From an uncultured Ardenticatenia bacterium (lineage in GTDB: Bacteria > Chloroflexota > Anaerolineae > Promineifilales > Promineifilaceae), in the NCBI GenBank assembly GCA_937858165.1, contig CALLZA010000939.1, positions 1-9,338 of the forward strand: a stretch of DNA of 9,338 nt. Reading direction: 5' to 3'. Position 1 is the first letter of the stretch, and each line of letters begins with the position of its first letter. Made by a program: the position numbers and the translations under genes. This document shows positions 7,579-9,338 of this stretch, one piece after another. The notes under the pieces are model-generated. The model saw nothing but the letters and a program-made list of their open reading frames with translations, made no database searches and was not told the origin of the DNA.

Positions 7579-7620
7579 GTATTATTGTGTTATTACAACA
7601 CTTCTGAATGTAAAAACATT
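7558..7620. repeat. Cluster of four short inverted repeats in AT-rich DNA
   Basis: Four perfect inverted repeats sit almost end to end: AGTAG-N2-CTACT (7558-7569), ACACAA-N6-TTGTGT (7573-7590), GTGTT-N5-AACAC (7587-7601) and AATGT-N4-ACATT (7607-7620). The second and third overlap. TTGTGT recurs at 7619-7624. They overlap or flank the minus-strand promoter, so operators are the simplest reading. The binding protein is unknown. Confidence 0.5.
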
Positions 7621-7638
7621 GTGTATTTGTGGAAAAGT

Positions 7639-7651
7639 GGGCGCAGCGCCC
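7639..7651. repeat. GC-rich inverted repeat GGGCGC-A-GCGCCC
   Basis: A perfect 6+1+6 palindrome at the edge of the AT-rich patch. Read on the minus strand it is followed by ACTTTT, a weak terminator-like tail, but the stem is short and no gene is known to enter from that side. Confidence 0.6.
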
Positions 7652-7661
7652 CCGTTTCCGA

Positions 7662-7691
7662 CCTTGCGGCCCCTTAACATGGGCCGTAAGG
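7662..7691. repeat. Long imperfect hairpin, 11 bp arms
   Basis: CCTTGCGGCCC (7662-7672) pairs with GGGCCGTAAGG (7681-7691) at ten of eleven positions across an eight-base loop. It can form in RNA or as a DNA cruciform. No T-run follows on either strand, so an intrinsic terminator is unlikely. A leader-RNA structure of the glycan operon, or a small repetitive palindrome, remains possible. Confidence 0.65.
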
Positions 7692-7699
7692 TGATCACC
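7690..7699. repeat. Perfect 10 bp palindrome GGTGATCACC
   Basis: It overlaps the right arm of the preceding hairpin by two bases. It is a plausible dimeric-regulator half-site pair, but nothing in the window shows which protein would bind. Confidence 0.5.
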
Positions 7700-7767
7700 C
7701 TATGATGGGCGAAGGTCAAGCCCAGACCCGCAGTGAAGAAACCGTTAGGGCGTTCGTAAGTTACCGA

Positions 7768-7776
7768 TGCTATTAA
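7768..7776 (+). promoter_or_regulatory. Candidate extended -10 promoter of the sugar-transferase operon
   Basis: TG-C-TATTAA fits an extended -10 element (TGnTATAAT, four of six in the hexamer), about 80 bases before the ATG at 7856. No good -35 is seen at the right distance, so this is a weak prediction. Confidence 0.22.
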
Positions 7777-7855
7777 TGGATGTAGAACGCACTGCGCCGG
7801 CCCACAATTCCGGTCAATGTATTGGAACCTCCCGTAGACAAGGAAATTGAGTAAG

Positions 7856-8608
7856 ATGAAAGAGCAAGAAGTCTTACAGTGGTCGGTCGGCCCGGCAATC
7901 GGCACCCGCGAGGAAGCCGCGAATGAGCTGTACTTCGTTGCCAAGCGGGTCATGGACTTGGTGGTCGTTTCGTTGTCCCTGGTCTTCCTGCTGCCGCTCA
8001 TGGCCTTCATGGCCCTGCTGATCAAGTGGGATTCGCCCGGGCCGGCCATCTTCCGCCAGGAACGTGTTACGGCGCGCCGTCGCGTGCGCAACGGCCAGAT
8101 GGTTTGGGAAGAGACACCCTTCACCATCTACAAGTTCCGCACCATGCGCACCGACGCCAAGTCAACGCTCCATCGCCAGTTCATCGAAGCCTACATTGCC
8201 GGCGACGACCAGCGCATGGCCGCCCTCCAATCGGCCCAGCAGGCCGAAGACGCCAAGTACAAGTTGGTGGCTGACCCACGCGTAACCCGCGTTGGCTCCC
8301 TCTTGCGCCGCACCAGCCTCGACGAGTTGCCGCAACTCTGGAACGTCTTGCTCGGCCACATGAGCCTCGTCGGCCCCCGGCCGCCCATCCCCTACGAAGT
8401 GGAACTCTACCAGCCCCACCACCACGACCGGTTGCGCACCATCTCCGGCCTGACCGGCTGGTGGCAGGTGAAGGGCCGCAGTGCCACCAGTTTTGAAGAA
8501 ATGGTGCGCATGGACGTAGAATACATCCAGCAGCAATCGCTCTGGCTAGATATCAAAATCATCGTCATGACGGTTACGGCCGCCATGAACGGCAAAGGTG
8601 CTCGCTAA
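7856..8608 (+). CDS. Polyprenyl-phosphate sugar-1-phosphate transferase (bacterial sugar transferase family)
   Basis: A 250-residue monotopic phosphoglycosyl transferase that should move a sugar-1-phosphate from a UDP-sugar to undecaprenyl phosphate at the inner membrane, the first step of surface-glycan assembly. KRVMDL (30-35) leads into one hydrophobic segment at about 34-57, then a [11 protein letters not shown] motif (60-70) where the reentrant helix turns. KFRTM is at 93-97, and the catalytic Asp-Glu pair is in [15 protein letters not shown] at 156-157. LVGPRPP lies at 171-177 and [10 protein letters not shown] near 199-208. It lacks the extra N-terminal membrane and CoA-binding-like part of WcaJ/WbaP proteins, so it is the minimal type. 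About 40 residues separate KFRTM from DPRVTRVG. The ATG at 7856 is chosen; AAGGA is 11 bases upstream, slightly far, and a TTG at 7847 is only two bases from that site. The next gene begins one base after the stop. The transferred sugar cannot be predicted. Confidence 0.93.
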   Translation: MKEQEVLQWSVGPAIGTREEAANELYFVAKRVMDLVVVSLSLVFLLPLMAFMALLIKWDSPGPAIFRQERVTARRRVRNGQMVWEETPFTIYKFRTMRTDAKSTLHRQFIEAYIAGDDQRMAALQSAQQAEDAKYKLVADPRVTRVGSLLRRTSLDELPQLWNVLLGHMSLVGPRPPIPYEVELYQPHHHDRLRTISGLTGWWQVKGRSATSFEEMVRMDVEYIQQQSLWLDIKIIVMTVTAAMNGKGAR

Positions 8609-8609
8609 C

Positions 8610-9338
8610 ATGACTGACCTTCGCATTGGCGCCATTGGCTGCGGCTATTGGGGCCCTAACCTTATTCGCAACTTCGTCGAAAACCCTGGCGCATCCGTCA
8701 TCGCCGTCTCCGACCTACAGGTCGAGCCGATGAACCGCATGCGGCAGCGCTTCCCAGAGATCGAGTATGCGGTGCGCGACTATCGCGAGATGTTCACCAT
8801 GAACCTCGACGCCGTCGTCATCGCTACCCCGCCGGCCACCCACCACGCCATCGCCCGCGATTGCCTGGAGCACGGCCTGCACGTCCTGGTCGAGAAGCCC
8901 ATTACCCTCAACAGCGAAGACGCCATTGACCTCATCCATGTGGCCGAGGCCAACGACCGCATCCTCATGGTCGGCCACACTTTCGAATACAATCCGGCCG
9001 TCCGCGCCCTCAAGGAGATGATCCGCAACGGCGAGTTGGGCGACATCTACTACGTCGACGCCATTCGCGCCAGCCTCGGCCTCTTCCAGACCAAGGCCAA
9101 CGTCATCTGGGACCTGGCCCCGCACGACATCTCCATCCTGCGATATCTGCTGGGCGGCGATCCGGTCAGCGTCAGCACCCACGCCTCCAGTTGCGTTCAG
9201 GAAGGCATCGAAGACGTGGCCTACACCACGCTGGCCTTCCCCAACAATGTGCTGGCCCACATCCGCTCCAGCTGGCTCGACCCGTCGAAGCAGCGGCGCA
9301 TCACCGTCGTCGGCAGCACGAAGATGGTCATCTACGAA
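8610..9338 (+). CDS. Gfo/Idh/MocA NAD(P)-dependent dehydrogenase, WlbA/WbpB-like, 3' end outside window
   Basis: The first 243 residues are present and in frame to the window edge. The Rossmann nucleotide-binding motif is RIGAIGCGYWGPN (5-17), ATPPATHH is at 72-79, and the family signature EKP with its conserved lysine is at 95-97. GHTFEYNPAV (122-131) opens the substrate domain, and DLAPHDISIL (168-177) carries His172, the usual acid/base residue. A late SWLDPSKQRRITVVGS segment is typical of nucleotide-sugar members such as UDP-GlcNAcA 3-dehydrogenase (WlbA/WbpB), which oxidise C3 of the sugar before amination. In that pathway an acetyltransferase and a DegT-type aminotransferase usually follow; they would lie beyond this window. 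The ATG at 8610 comes one base after the TAA of the sugar transferase, so translational coupling is likely. The exact substrate is inference; other 3-oxo-sugar dehydrogenases of the family cannot be excluded. Confidence 0.92.
   Translation, partial: MTDLRIGAIGCGYWGPNLIRNFVENPGASVIAVSDLQVEPMNRMRQRFPEIEYAVRDYREMFTMNLDAVVIATPPATHHAIARDCLEHGLHVLVEKPITLNSEDAIDLIHVAEANDRILMVGHTFEYNPAVRALKEMIRNGELGDIYYVDAIRASLGLFQTKANVIWDLAPHDISILRYLLGGDPVSVSTHASSCVQEGIEDVAYTTLAFPNNVLAHIRSSWLDPSKQRRITVVGSTKMVIYE

Larger units (their letters stand above)
7239..7855. other. Divergent intergenic control region, 617 bp
   Basis: No convincing gene lies between the divergent beta-helix and sugar-transferase starts. Bases about 7239-7530 are ordinary in composition; the only structure seen is a weak stem (CCGGGCAGG at 7263-7271 against CCTGCCGG at 7282-7289, one bulge) in the beta-helix leader. 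Bases 7541-7640 are 30 percent GC by direct count, far below the coding DNA on both sides. That patch and the next 60 bases hold a promoter and seven inverted repeats. Bases 7700-7840 lead to the sugar-transferase start, with AAGGA at 7840-7844. Open frames here (for example 7253-7705 plus strand) have no ribosome site or recognisable composition. Confidence 0.7.

Noticed and set aside
7639..7651. GGGCGC-A-GCGCCC as an intrinsic terminator
   Set aside because: The stem is short and followed only by ACTTTT on the minus strand, and no gene enters from that side; listed only as a repeat.
7253..7705. Plus-strand open frame, 150 codons, in the intergenic region
   Set aside because: It crosses the promoter, AT-rich patch and palindromes, has no ribosome site and no protein-like domain pattern.
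7582..8127. Minus-strand open frame, 181 codons, overlapping the intergenic region and the sugar transferase start
   Set aside because: It lies antisense to a clear family member and its protein shows no motif; low-complexity composition.
8715..9260. Minus-strand open frame, 181 codons, opposite the Gfo/Idh/MocA gene
   Set aside because: It is fully antisense to a well-supported dehydrogenase with intact motifs; its Gly/Val/Asp-rich product is a shadow.

Overview
The window holds seven protein-coding genes in a GC-rich bacterial chromosome fragment. Two run off the ends. No rRNA, tRNA, CRISPR array, insertion sequence or prophage gene was seen. The gene set and protein style (signal-less beta-helix/PKD proteins, a stand-alone sulfotransferase, a short phosphoglycosyl transferase, a WlbA-like dehydrogenase) suggest an environmental bacterium, perhaps a Chloroflexota/Anaerolineae-type lineage. 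That taxonomic guess is inference with low confidence; no marker gene is present.

Layout. (a) 1-1573, minus strand: a PLP-dependent class I/II aminotransferase followed 41 bp later by the 5' part of a gene with a degenerate Nudix-like box, probably one operon. (b) 1770-2678, plus strand: a PAPS-dependent sulfotransferase that reads head-on into the next gene, with only 2 bp between the two stop codons. (c) 2681-7238, minus strand: two tandem paralogues of a large right-handed beta-helix protein. The upstream one is beta-helix + LamG-like + PKD + C-terminal module; the downstream one is beta-helix + PKD + the same C-terminal module. Neither has a recognisable signal peptide or membrane anchor. 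(d) 7239-7855: a 617 bp divergent intergenic region with an AT-rich patch, a good minus-strand sigma70-like promoter and an unusual density of inverted repeats. (e) 7856-9338, plus strand: a polyprenyl-phosphate sugar-1-phosphate transferase and, 1 bp after its stop, a Gfo/Idh/MocA dehydrogenase resembling the WlbA/WbpB group, cut by the window end.

How the genes may fit together. The plus-strand pair at the right edge looks like the start of a surface-glycan (exopolysaccharide or O-antigen-like) operon: the transferase loads the first sugar phosphate on the lipid carrier and the dehydrogenase makes a modified UDP-sugar. The sulfotransferase could sulfate such a glycan. The beta-helix/LamG proteins have folds typical of carbohydrate binding, lyase or epimerase proteins and share an intergenic control region with the glycan operon. 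A sulfated-glycan synthesis and remodelling locus is therefore a reasonable but unproven reading. The most unusual element is the roughly 61-residue C-terminal module shared without gaps by both beta-helix proteins, which I cannot assign to a known family.
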